Shown: piece after piece, positions 51,301-63,292 of the stretch
How the letters are laid out: each line of letters starts with the position of its first letter
Numbering within the stretch: the stretch's first letter is position 1
Assembly: GCA_034687125.1 (NCBI GenBank)
Contig: JAQGBZ010000051.1
Coordinates: forward strand, 124,001 to 188,000
DNA length: 64,000 bases
DNA from: Neelides folsomi
Lineage: Eukaryota; Arthropoda; Collembola; Neelipleona; Neelidae
Reading direction: 5' to 3'
Position numbers and translations under genes: made by a program
The notes under the pieces: generated by a model
Databases searched by the model: none
Told to the model about the DNA's origin: nothing
Seen by the model: the letters and a program-made list of their open reading frames with translations, nothing else

Positions 51301-54300
51301 ATGTTGTAAATTATCAAACTCGTCCAATCAACTCTAAAAAGTAAACATGAAAAAGGGATAAAAGTACACACGGTTTGTTGTTTTAAAATAATGTGTGAAA
51401 AGGGCAAAAGCGTTAAAAAAAATCTCACCGTTGTTTAAGTGTGTAATTTCCACTCTGGGTATAATTGCATACATAGAGGTGATTGTAATTGATATGGCTC
51501 GTAGAATAAATTTATTTATAAGAGGAAATTGGCCATGAATGAAAGAGGGTTGGAATAATGAGGCAATTGAAAGAGGAAGCGAACGAGGGATGGAAATCAT
51601 CATAGTTCTAATATAAGAGTATTTTCCTTCTACAGCTACGGGGCACTTCGTTTGGCATGAAATTAATTCAGGTTCATTTCGGCTTTCGAAGCACAACCCT
51701 TTGTTCAATAAATTCCTCTTTCCCAATTCCGAAGACTTTCATGACTTTCATCCGACCTAAACACTTCCATGGATGTGTGAATGTGAAAGAGAATTTCAAC
51801 GTCCGCAACTCTCAAACTTCTATTAATTTTTATTAATTCCTTCACTATGCATAGGATTTACATACTAAAAGTAAGTGTACATGTCTCTATTATGAAGGTG
51901 TATAAAGTTATAAAGAGTTGAAGCTGAGGGAGTTGGCCAGTTCAATTCAACCATTTGGCACGTTCTCTTCTCTCTTCATTTTACTAAAATCCATATCGGT
52001 TAATTTACTGATAGAACTAATCAACTTTAATTATTTAATTAAGATTTTGGATAAAAATAAAGACTTTTGAGGTTTAGGTCATTTAGCATGATTTCCCTAT
52101 TTGCTTCCATTGGTTGAGTTTGAGGAAAGATTGAAGTGTTTGAAGGAAAGGAATATTATTTAGATAGGGAAATCAGTACATGAGAGAGATCCGCACCAAA
52201 CCACGCACCAGGCAGAAAAGACATAAAAAGAGTTGAAAGACAGGAGCTGAGATCAAAAGTGTTTGGGAGTCTCTCGAGATGAGTCAGTTGTGCAGTTCAC
52301 TCAAACTCCCTTGCCATTTCATATACAAAATTAACATTTTGATTCAACCTTCGCTATTATTTAATTTTAATAATTTATTCAATTGTAATTAAATTAATTT
52401 TTTGAATAAATCTTCATTCTACGTTCAAATAAATATTAAATATTGGAACATATTTTTTATAAAATTTAGATAAAATCTTGTTCAAATTGTAATTAAATGA
52501 CAATTTTGAGTAGGAGAGTTTATATTATTATATGAAAGTGTTTAAAGTGTCAAAACTTAAGAAAGTGCAGTGATCAAGTAAAATGCGTGACATATCTGTC
52601 AGTTTGCATTTATATTTCATTTGCATTACCATCCTCTTCTTTATCAATGTAAGTCATTTATATATTTTTATTTAAGGAAAGAGATTTTGCATTTAATTTA
52701 AAATGTATCATAATTTGATAAAAATATTCTACATTAGTTAAAGGGATGAAGTTTAATAAGTAGCATAATAGGTCAAAAGGGGAAATTTTTTGAGTTTTTG
52801 CCTTTCGTCTGAACCCATCATGGGAAAAAAGTTATCTAAAGTTGATTTGATTTGGCATGCAAGTTTAGTGTATGTATACATATTTAGAATTTTAGCTTAT
52901 CGTTAGATTGATTTCGGTTTAATATCAATTATTCGTCGCAAAAAATATGTAAAATTTAATAACAAGTTGGGCTGCAACTTGCAATTTATTCAATCCATTG
53001 CTACGTTGATATATTGGGAAGTTATTACCCTAATCCCTTGTAGATAGGCCGTGGCCTATAGAGAAATTTTGAGTGTTACTCTGCGGCTTATAAATAAGGG
53101 CGGCTTCTATGCAAAGGCCTCCTATATAAGTTTAAAAAATTCTCGATGTATATAATGTATATATTATATGTAAATCATATACAGTTAGTATATGTAATTA
53201 TATACATGCGGCTTATATGCGAGGGCGGCCTATAATCGAGGCGGCCTATCTACAAGGGATTAGGGTACTTTAAAACTGTAAACACGGAAGTAACTTGCAA
53301 TCAATTAACACGAGAGTTATAATAAAATAGAACATAATCTTACATTACAGATGATTCAGATCAGAAATTAATATATTGTTAATCATTAAGTATCATGATA
53401 TGTGGAAATTTGAAATGGGTATGTTTTCAAAGAAGGGTCTGTTTTACAAATCATATTAGTAATCCAGAGTAGGTACCATTTCAATAAATTACTTTTTATA
53501 AAGTACAATATCTAATATCAAAAGGAAAAGGAATAGCTTTATAAAATATTTCTGTAAATAACATTATGCGACAGTATGATACAAGTACAAATATAGCAAT
53601 CATACGAAAGGCGTCTCATCTGCCCTGCCCTGCCTTATGGTTTAATATAACTTATAATGTACATTCATGATATTTTTTGTTCAAAGGGTACTTTACTGTC
53701 TTTACTCTCTCACAGTTTACTCCAACCTCATTACAAATCTATTTTTAAAGAGATTAATTTACTCTTACTCTCTTGTTTAGTACATTAAGAGAATATTAAA
53801 AATATTTATAACAGGTACTTACATATACAGGTATATAACGTGTAGGTATTTATTTTGTAACTATCTACAATTAAAAAAGTTAGTTTTCCTAATAAAGTTA
53901 GCAATGAATTCTTTTTGATTTTTAGTGCTACAAATGCATATACATTATTTACATATAATAGCATTTATATATATTAGTATGTCGTAATATGCAATGCGTA
54001 ATGAAAAATTAATTGTCAATTGAATTCTCAATCCTTCAATGCGGCAGCTTAAGAAGTGGAAAAGACATTAAGACTTATTGTATCTTTATTTATAGTCTTG
54101 CTCATCAAATTGATCATGCATTTCAAGGGAATAAAAATTAAAGTCATCTGAAAGACAATGGAATTGAATGGAAGTTCACAAGTTCATACTTTTGCATACT
54201 TCATTCAAATCCTATCAAAGTTCATTATGCGGCATTGGGGCTTAATTAGCAAAGCAAATAGAGCCATAATTGCAATTCCTCCAAGGAAAAACACATGATT

Positions 54301-57300
54301 TAATGGAAATTTATGCATGAAGGGAAGCCAAATTAAGAAAATGCATTGGATTGGAGATGCAGCCAAAGGGGTGAAAGATGCTAATCATAGAACCAAACAT
54401 TCTTCTAGCTTAATAAACACTTAAAAGTTCATTTAAGGCTATAAAATAAACTTTATGATATAATGTGATACATTTAATATAAATGATATAATTTACTATA
54501 AGTCAGATAAGTTCATTAATTTAGTTATGCAATAAAAATTGTATAATAAAATAAATCACAATGATTTCAAATTGTTTTTTACTTTATTTGCCCTGATAAT
54601 TTATTTCATAAAATAAGTCCTTATATGGATTTTAAATAGAGTTGTATTTCCAATCTACGATCAATATTTAATGGGTTGGATAAACTTGTAAGTTTTTTTT
54701 TGAAATATTTGAATGGTCCTTGTAAGTGTAAAGATGAATTTCTTATAGGTAGGAAGGAAAGAGTCAATTTTTCTTAATATTCATCCCACGAAGATCAAAA
54801 GGTGGGTGGTTGAAGTCACATTTAAAGGATCTGAAATGTGTTGATCCTTCCTTGTGAAGTTGTGATGAGATCGAAATAGGAAATCGTTCCATTACTTTCG
54901 CCCAAACCTCCCAACCCTCATTGGACTTTATTGCCTTCTTCAATAATCCTAATGGCTATGTATAGGTATACAAGCAATTACAACGTCGTTGATAAATCAC
55001 TAAACATGCTCTATTTCACATTCATTTTCGATGACTTAATTTTTTTAACTCTAAAAAAAGTCCTTTGACTCTGAGTCAAATTCCACCAGACCGCATTTTT
55101 ATAAAACTGACCAAGAAGTTAAAGTTGTCCACAATGAATCGAAAAGAGTAAAATCACTGCAGTAAAAGGAACGGGCAACCGTTGGTCGTTATATCTTTAT
55201 AAATTGATGCAAAATTCTAAATGCCCAAATGTAGAATCCGAGGTGAAGAAGCTAGTCATGATGATAAAAGTCCTTAAACATATCTAGAAGGTTGATTGCC
55301 CTTTTACACAAGTCCAAAATATCCGTAATTAAATGATTTATGATGACATTATGAGAAAAAAGACACAATTATAAAATAAATAAATATGTAAAATGGTTTT
55401 TATTAATGTCTTTACTGTATTTCTTAATTTTTATACACTTATAAACTTATAATAAAATGCAATATTTCCATTTAACCTCTTTTAAAATGTTTTTGTCAGA
55501 TAAATATGTAAAAAAATTATAGCCGTAAAAGGAACTCCTTCTAAGATACAAATCAGTACACATGAAATTAAGCATAAATATCAAATATCACATAACTGTA
55601 TAAGAACATTAAAAATTTTATTTATGAATGAGGCTCAAGTTGAGTTGAGGCTTTTTGTTTATTTTTATCCATTTGAGAGAAAATGGGAAATTAAATGTTG
55701 AACATACCAAAGTGAGTTTAATTAGAAGTATGAGTCATTGTGATAAAAACTTGAGTATCCCTCCAAATGAGATTTTAAGAGATGATGAGCATTCTTAATT
55801 AAGTAAACTTCCGTGAGGAGACTGAGAATGAGAATTTTTGTGTAAATTTCCAGCCAATTGGATGTGACGGAATCGCGGGATCCCAACGGCGAGTGGACCG
55901 ATGCGGAGTATGCGGAGGAGATAACTCAACATGTCGCGTCGTTTCTGGGATCTTCACTCGACCACAGGTAGGAAAAAATCTCCCCTTTTCTCATTTGGGA
56001 TAAAGGACCACCTCAATCTTCCCTCGCCTTCCCAACCTCAACACACATATTTAATATACACAAAATTAATCCTTAGCTTCGCCTCGACGTTCTCAAGATA
56101 TTTTTATTTTATGATCTTCCTTCAACCCTTCCTTGGGTCATTTATTTCTTCACCCCACATGGACAAATTCATCGGCTCTTTCCATCTAAATCTCTTCATT
56201 GATTTGTTAACTTAACCAAATCTACACTTTTAATTCTACACTATTTTGCTAAATACAAATATTATTTAACTGACTGATATACTGAATACTGTATACTGTG
56301 ATATCGCTATAATGTGGTATATATCATATCATAAGTACTTGTATGTATTGTATACATGTGAGTATGTATTAGTACAGTATACTGTATTTATGTATGGTTA
56401 TGGTTCTCAAATTCTAAATTCATCCTCGTTGGTTTCGCATGAACCATTTTTGAAAAATCCCCAGCTGTCTCCTTCGGCTCATCACCTTCAAAAAATTTAT
56501 CTCCGATTGAATTACGTATTTGGAAACTTGTAAAACATTCCCTCTTTTGGAGCTTTGGAGCCGCTGGAGTTGATGGACCCACTCGAACCATTGCACACAT
56601 ATGTACTTACAAAGTATTAGTGCTGTTCTCAAATAAATCAATCTACCCGTCCCATAACAAAGAAACGATTACGACGCTTTCGAATCTTCAATTTCTCCTA
56701 ACTTGGTCGTTTTAATCCAAACAATCCCAATATCCAGCAGTGAATTTTCACATTAAAAATAACCTTCACCGACTACAAAACACATATCTATCTTGTATAC
56801 AAATTACGCCTACCTATATACTATATAATATATATAGTATTCTCTTTGACATCTTTACTCTCAATCTCATCTTCAGTCAAAACAATAATTTGAATCCATA
56901 ATTGATTTTATTACTGTTATGAATTACCTACTGGCCTAAACACACTTTAATTATATTATTCTTCATTTTTGACTATCTTAACATCGTTAATGATGATTAA
57001 TGCTTTAATATTTTAAGGTCAGTTTGGCGGTTTGACCAAAATTGAAACCACAATTAGATGTTTTTTCATGATTTATAGTGAAAAATACAATTAAATTATA
57101 AAAACAATACTAATATTGGATTTAATAATTAATTATACTTTTATGAATAAAATGGACATAATCTCACTACCAATATATTTTTATAGCTCCCAGTTGGATA
57201 CAATATGGTCGCACATTTACCAAAAGGAGCTTGTAATTTGAATATAACTCAAATTAGAAAATCGCCCAACTTCCTCGGTAAGTCTTCTATCACATTTAAA

Positions 57301-60300
57301 ACGTAACATAATTCCATTTGAATTATTAGTGTGGTATAATGCATAATTCAAATGTGATAGAACTAATTCTCAATTAGTCATTTCAATAATTACACCCCCA
57401 TAAGTCTCAAGCGGGAATGGGAATTATTTATAAGGGAGTGTTAACAAAAAGAAAGAATTTCCATTTGGCACGTTCGAGACCCACCCTTAAATAGAATTAA
57501 TTCATCTTCACGAACTTCTATTTTTTCCCATTGGATCCACGGAATGGAATGGTTAATAAATGGCCCCTGTCTCTTCCCAGCTTTGCGAAGGAACGACGGG
57601 AGCTTCGTCCTCAATGGCAACTGGGCTATATCTTGGCCAGGGGAGTATGAAGCTGCCGGCGCCAAGTTTCAATACACTCGACAAGATCTCAAGTCACTTG
57701 AGTCAATTGTGGCTTCTGGACCACTTCACGAGCCAATTGACCTTTTGGCAAGTTGATACTTTTAAATATAACCCAATTACTATCCAATTTATTCACTTTA
57801 TGATATTAATACAATAATACTGTAGTACGTATTTACATTGCAAATACGCAACAAAGGAGCAAAATATGAATGCGATCATATCTGTGTATGGGATTTATGA
57901 AGTAAGCTTATTATTCTAATAGGACTTAAAATATATATAATAGGTATTGTACCAACAACCGAATCCTGGAATCAAATATGAATATATGATTCCAATGAGT
58001 GAGGAATCGAGTGGTTCAGTTCATTCAGTAGCTGATCCTTTCCCAAGTGTGAGCCATCAGGGCCATCGGCAAGGAAGTCCTCGATCTCTCATCCCTCCTC
58101 CGTTCAACATTGGTAGTCCGAATAACCTGGTCGGGAATTCGAATCCTAATCCTGTGAACACGATTCCTTCATTTCCCTCCGGGAACTCCGGGACCTCTGG
58201 GGCTGTCGGTGGGGCAGGTGGACTCTTCCCCAGTGACTCGGCAAATGTGTTCAACATACAAAGTTCGGAACGTGGAGGTCTCCAAGGAACTTCGGCCGTC
58301 CCGGGAAATCCACTTCTGGCACATCAAGGGCGAAGACGACACTCTCACCACAATAATAAATTAAACGGTTCATCAGAGAAGAAGTTTCATTGGAAGATCA
58401 CTTCTTACACTAATTGCACTGAACCGTGTGGCGGAGGTAATTTTTTCTATTTCCTTCAATGTGTATTGGAATGACCCGGTCGCCCTAAATAGGAATGAGA
58501 TGGATGTGTGGCATCTTGGAATGTTATTGTCATCATCTCCATATCGGTTCCTATTTCAATTCATGTATCTTCGCTTTTAATTTTTTATATCCATGTATTT
58601 ATATACACTTTGGGTGGCCTTTTATCCTGTTCAATATGCATCTTTTCTAACTAACTTTAAGTTTGTAAATATAATACTTTATACTACATTATATAATATA
58701 ATACAGTATTCCTATTCAAGTATGGATTTTAGTGTGTATAGTTCGTCTACTATATAATATTATATTGCATCTGTCAAAAGGTCATGAATTGAGATAGAGC
58801 TGATCATAATACTTTATTTTTTACAATCCAAGAATTTTTAATAGCGAAGGATTTTTATTAAGGAACACAAAGAGCAATTGTTCGGTGTATTCGGGCATCA
58901 AATGGAACTCCCGCTCCTGACCGCAGATGTTCTGGAGATCAAAAGCCGCTTGGCCAAACCATCCGGTGCAACTTGAAGCCATGTCCTGCAGAGTGAGAAT
59001 TTTATTACATTAATGCAAAATAACTAGCTTTTAAACTTCTATCGAAATTGTATGTTGAAAGCTTCTGACTCTGACGTTACTTTTCAATTTAAACATCTTT
59101 GCCACATTTCAGCCTTTAGTTTAAAATCTTCTAATTTTATCAGAATACCCCCAATAATAAAATTACTTTTACTTATTGTTATTATACCATATTGTTAGTT
59201 AAATGTCCGTTTTGTATTGGCAGATGGATCAGCGGTCCTTGGTCGAGTTGCAGTGAAGGATGCGGCGAAGGCCACCAAACACGAACGGTCCATTGTCAGC
59301 AGAGAGTTTCTCCCAGTTTGACAATGCGTGTGGCAGAAGGGGCCTGTCTCGGAGTCCAACCAGACTCTCGGATGTCGTGCTCTATTAAACCTTGTCATCG
59401 GTGGGAAGTGACTCCTTGGAGCCAGGTGAGACACTCCCATTCATAACTCATCTTCGACGATTCAAACAACCAAAGATTTATGATTTTGATTTATGACCCT
59501 CCCTGTCACCACATTAGGGCGTGTCAGAAATGAAGAACAGGGTCGCACGTCTTTAATTTAACCATGTAATTTAACTACAATTTAACTACAATTTAAATTC
59601 ATCATTTCAGTGCTCAGCACGTTGCGGGAGCGGAATTCGAAGCCGGACGCTTGAATGTCTCACTTCTGAAGGAGATCAAATTGAGTCCAGTGAGTGCGAC
59701 CAAGGAGAAAAACCTTTAGAAATTAGCCCTTGTAATATGGGGCCGTGTCATGGGTTTGAGTGGTTGACGTCGGAATGGTCAAGTGAGTGCTCTCAACCAT
59801 GTGGAGTTGGCATTCAGACCAGACAAGTGGTCTGCTCTGGACCTGGGCCAAAGTCAGAAGATGAAAAGAAGGAAGACGATGAAGAGAATTACTGCGATGA
59901 TCACAAGAAGCCCAGTTGGGAGAGAGAATGTATGAGCGAGAAAACTTGTGCAGACCCAACCTGGTTCACTGGCTCTTGGAGTGAGGTAAAACCAAACAGA
60001 TCAACTTTTTATCTACTTTTTTCATATTTATTTTTACTAACCTTTAACTGATCCACTCCCGTGTAGAAGCTTAAATTTTTCCAAATTCCAATAATAGTAA
60101 GACTATTTAAATGAACTCGTAGTTTATGAATTTTGTAAAATTTAAAATGTTCAGGGTGGACTTAGTCGATTTGCAAGGAATGTATTGACAAATAGCTCAT
60201 GTTCACTCACGCACTGAATAATTTTCTTTTCCATTTGTACGTAAATACTTATGTAATATGTAGAATTTATCAGTAGATGCATAGGTAGATAATTTATATA

Positions 60301-61684
60301 CTTATACTGTAATGATGGTGAATGTGAATGAAGTTTCGCTGTGGAGATTTTATTTTTTAAACCGTTTCGACCAATGTTAAATAAGTTCAATTTTTATGTG
60401 TCTGAAGTCTGAACCAGTCGAAGGAGCTAATTGAAGATAAAATATTAAGACAGACATGAAGCGTTTATGTGCGAAAGGCTTAAATTAAACTTGATTTGGC
60501 TCGCTCTCAAACCGTTCATACATTCGAAGATATGAAGGAGCGGAAAATTTGCTTTACTTAAGAATTACTCAAAAATGAATATTAATTTAATAAACTAATA
60601 GATAATAACTCAAATTTATAAGCAAAAAGTTGACTGATGTGATGACCAATTAATGAACTGCTGATTTAAAAATATTCTTATATAGTAATGAGTGTGTTGA
60701 AAAATTTAATAATTGGAGTCTCTTGATTAATTGAAATATTTAATTTTATATAGAATTATTAATCTATAAAATATAACAATAATTAATATTTTTCAATTTA
60801 AATATTTTTTAGTGCTCGTCGCATTGCGACCCTGGTCTTAAAACCCGCCAAGTTCTTTGTGTTCTCTACAATCGTGGGAAATACAAAATTATTGAAGAAA
60901 CTCTTTGTTCAAAATCCACCCGACCGGCAGACAGAATGGATTGTGAAGAAAATGAAAATTGTACTCCTCGTTGGTTTATCACTGAATGGACAGAGGTATA
61001 ATATATTTCCTCTAATTAATAATTAAATAATGTACTTAATGATATTTAGCAAAAATACAATAATAATTAAAAGATTTAATGTTTTCACAACTTATGAATT
61101 TTTTTCTTTGTTAGTGTTCTGCTATTTGTGGAGGAGGATTCCAAAAGCGAACGATCAGTTGTCGAGATTCAAATCGGACCACAAGCTCCTTTGACTGCTT
61201 GGACAGTGAACGACCATTGGAACGGAGATCTTGTAATGATCATAAATGCACCCTCAACACTCTCTCCCTAGAAGATCAAATCTCATATAATGAAGGAGAT
61301 AATTCAACTTCGGCCTTCTCAGAAACACCCAAACCAGAATTCTTGTCCATTCATTCAGGTTTAAATGGGAATCAAAGCCAAAGTGACCAGAAAAGTCAAA
61401 GCCAAAATGAAGAACCAGAAGGTGAAAGAATAAAAGCATTAACAAAGTTCAGACATTGAAAATAACTTTAAACTTTTCATTATAATTACATTTAATTTAA
61501 AAATTATATTTTATTTTGATCATCTTCAATTGTCATTAAATGTGGTTTTTGTATTTTAGATTGGGGCTGCGAGGACGAGTATCGGAATTGTGCTTTGGTG
61601 GTTCAAGCTCGGCTTTGCAAGTTCAAATATTACAGATCTGTGTGCTGCATCTCTTGTTCTGACAAGAGAGAGATTTCATCTTAA
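42310..61684 (+). CDS. ADAMTS-like extracellular matrix protein (7 TSP1, Cys-rich, spacer, PLAC)
   Basis: A secreted matrix glycoprotein with the ancillary domains of ADAMTS enzymes but no protease domain. Exons: 42310-42391, 42659-42771, 43915-44023, 44147-44249, 45431-45570, 55854-55967, 57187-57277, 57581-57747, 57944-58436, 58863-58992, 59224-59425, 59611-59985, 60813-60995, 61115-61421 and 61560-61684, all phase-consistent, about 910 aa. The start codon exon is not placed. Order: hydrophobic signal core ([15 protein letters not shown]), TSP1-1 ([17 protein letters not shown]), cysteine-rich region ([12 protein letters not shown]), spacer ([15 protein letters not shown]), a Gly/Ser/Pro/His-rich linker, TSP1-2 to TSP1-7 ([22 protein letters not shown] and others) and a C-terminal PLAC domain ([15 protein letters not shown]). 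No Ig domain is seen, so it is nearer the ADAMTSL2/4/6 and Drosophila Lonely heart type than the punctin type. The intron at 57748 is GC-AG and the intron at 45571 is 10.3 kb. Confidence 0.92.
52583..52648 (+). CDS. Candidate alternative first exon (signal peptide) of the ADAMTS-like gene
   Basis: ATG opens a 22-codon frame, [20 protein letters not shown] plus IN, that is a textbook signal peptide. It ends exactly at a consensus donor (AAT|GTAAGT) in phase 0. The next downstream exon (55854) also begins in phase 0, so splicing would give a secreted isoform that starts with the PIGCDG spacer module and lacks TSP1-1 and most of the cysteine-rich region. No other + strand exon lies between. The preceding sequence (about 52230-52320) is less AT-rich, with initiator-like TCAGTT elements. 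It could instead be a chance hydrophobic frame or the first exon of an unrelated nested gene. Confidence 0.55.
53026..53267. mobile_element. MITE with 26-bp terminal inverted repeats, TA target sites
   Basis: The arms 53026-53051 and 53242-53267 are perfect reverse complements, starting TACCCTAATCCCTTGTAG. Counting the outer TA as target duplication, the element is 238 bp long with 24-bp repeats. The interior has no coding frame and carries several copies of a GCGGCCTATA / GCGGCTTATA motif in both orientations. TA duplication plus short non-coding body suggests a non-autonomous Tc1/mariner-type element. Its local GC is clearly higher than the intron around it. Confidence 0.85.
57748..57943 (+). 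other. GC-AG intron in the ADAMTS-like gene
   Basis: The exon ends GACCTTTTG and is followed by GCAAGT, the classic non-canonical donor; the acceptor is TAATAG. Only this GC site keeps phase (57581-57747 closes a codon, and 57944 opens GTATTGTAC). It joins EPIDLL to [10 protein letters not shown], which matches the ADAMTS spacer pattern of ...LLFQxxNPGxxY. Confidence 0.88.
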
Positions 61685-62622
61685 TCTCTTTTCTAATACA
61701 AATCATTTTCTAACTTTTTAAACATTTTATTCACAATGTATTTGATTTGACCAACGCATTTATTATTTGCTAGTAAAGCCAGTACAATTTAACGAGATTA
61801 CAAAATTGTCAATCGACAATTGTCAATCAATCAAAAGTCTCAGGTTTTATTAATGTGTATTTATACATAAATACAATATGTAATTATTGTAATTGTATAA
61901 AGTATCTATGATATAATTAATAATAATTATAATTATTGTACTATAAACTATTTAAACTTTTTATTAAACGCAGCGTTTTTACGTTAAATGTGTCAGACTT
62001 TGACTATCATTACTCTTAATGATTACGGTCAAATTCTGACACTTTTAATGCTAAATGCTGATATCTAATATCTCATTTTAAAATTTCGTTTAATATTTTT
62101 TACTAATTTTTGTGAATAAACTTTTAACTAATACTGTATTAAAAGAATTTTGAAATGGTCTAACTGTCAAAATATAAAAATTCTCATTCTCATTGCAATT
62201 TCACTATAAGATTAATAGATTAGAAATATCATACTTGTGGCAATTTCCAAAGATTATGTATGGTGGCTCTTTCTGGCAAAGTTAATTTTTTGTGGCATAG
62301 TATAGCTAGTATTCATTATGGTGGCAATAAGTAAATTTTTTTAGGTAATCACAATTTTTAATACTGGAAATGTTGCTTTAATGCTGATTGCTTTTTAATG
62401 TTTACGTTTTTGCTTTAATGCTAGCTAATTCATATAAGAATAATTTAAGATTTAGTTTTATTCAGAATTATTCAATTGTTTAATGAATCTCATTGTTTGT
62501 TACATCATCATTATTAAAACTTGTTAATACATTATAAAAGCTTTAATTAGAAAATTATGTACTTAATATTATTATCGGTACTATATAATCATAAAATGGA
62601 TAATTTAATTTGTATAAAAAAT
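61685..62622. other. Convergent 3' region between ADAMTS-like gene and the small membrane protein gene
   Basis: AT-rich, with no coding frame. It includes a small inverted repeat ATTGTCAATCGACAAT near 61805 and the long hairpin at 61971-62060. Both neighbouring genes end towards it. Confidence 0.5.
61971..62060. repeat. 90-nt imperfect inverted repeat (hairpin)
   Basis: The two arms (about 43 nt each) begin CAGCGTTTTTACGTTAAA and, read from the other end, CAGCATTTAGCATTAAA. They pair through GTGTCAGA and TTTGAC to ATCATTA around a loop of about 3 nt, with a few mismatches and a 1-3 nt slip. It lies about 290 nt 3' of the ADAMTS-like stop codon and may be in its 3' UTR. It could be a fold-back element remnant or a small-RNA hairpin. 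Confidence 0.7.
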
Positions 62623-63292
62623 TCATTTTTGGTCATTATTAAATAAACTTAAATTGAGCGTATGAGGTGAGGTGTTGTTTTTCTTCCCTTCGGTTTCTTC
62701 CCTTAAGATCACATTGTATTCGTCAATTGCATCTAAAATAGCTAAAATTGGCTGATTGAGTCCGAAATAATCATTTTGTGGAAGGAGAATTTCGTTTCCA
62801 ATCTTTGACTTCTTTTTCACTAGAAATCTTAATGGAGCCATTACGAGAAAAGCCAAAATATACGGAACTGAAAGATAAAAATTAAATAGTTATTTATTGA
62901 ATTCATCCTCGATTTGGATTTGGGGTTAAGGATCAATATTAGTCAAATGTATTTAAGTGATTTCATGTGTAGTGTTGAATTATTGCATTACCTCCTAAGA
63001 AAAGGATGATTGTCATAAATACAACAAATGGGAATAGAAGCACAATGTAATTGAAACTCGCAAGTTTGTCTTTCAACACCGCAGCATCCTCATCACTCAA
63101 ACCAAGATTTTGATCAGTGACGAAGAATTTATTTGGATTGAAAGTGATGAAATGAGAAATGTCTTGATTCTCTACATCTTGATTTTCCCTTTGCTTCTTT
63201 ACCTCTTTGAATCTCCTTAAAAATCGACTCTTTCCGCTTGGCACGATCAACAACAACAAAATCAAATTCAATAATAAATATTTTTTCTGCAT
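62623..63292 (-). CDS. Small secretory-pathway membrane protein, 181 aa
   Basis: Two exons, 63292-62992 and 62867-62623, joined in phase 1 by GTAATG...TTTCAG. Residues 1-22 are a strong signal peptide (KKYLLLNLILLLLIVPSGKS). A Lys/Arg/Glu/Gln-rich segment and a conserved-looking stretch (NPNKFFVTDQNLGLSDEDAA) follow. Then comes a long hydrophobic block at about 80-118 (IVLLFPFVVFMTIILFLGG on exon 1, continuing VPYILAFLVMAPLRFLV on exon 2). It could be one long or two short membrane helices with a GGVP turn at the exon junction. The cytoplasmic tail begins KKKSK. I recognise no family. Confidence rests on the signal peptide, the phase-matched intron within the hydrophobic block and coherent composition. 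Confidence 0.8.

Larger units (their letters stand above)
45571..55853 (+). other. 10.3-kb intron of the ADAMTS-like gene
   Basis: Bounded by ATG|GTAAGT at 45571 and TTTCCAG at 55853. It separates the first TSP1/cysteine-rich exons from the exon that begins PIGCDG. Apart from the candidate alternative first exon (52583-52648) and the MITE (53026-53267) it is AT-rich. Short frames such as those at 46959-47263, 49692-49994 and 51334-51726 lack domains and splice context. Degenerate direct repeats of a CATACAGATTCT-like unit occur at about 48735-48795. Confidence 0.7.
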
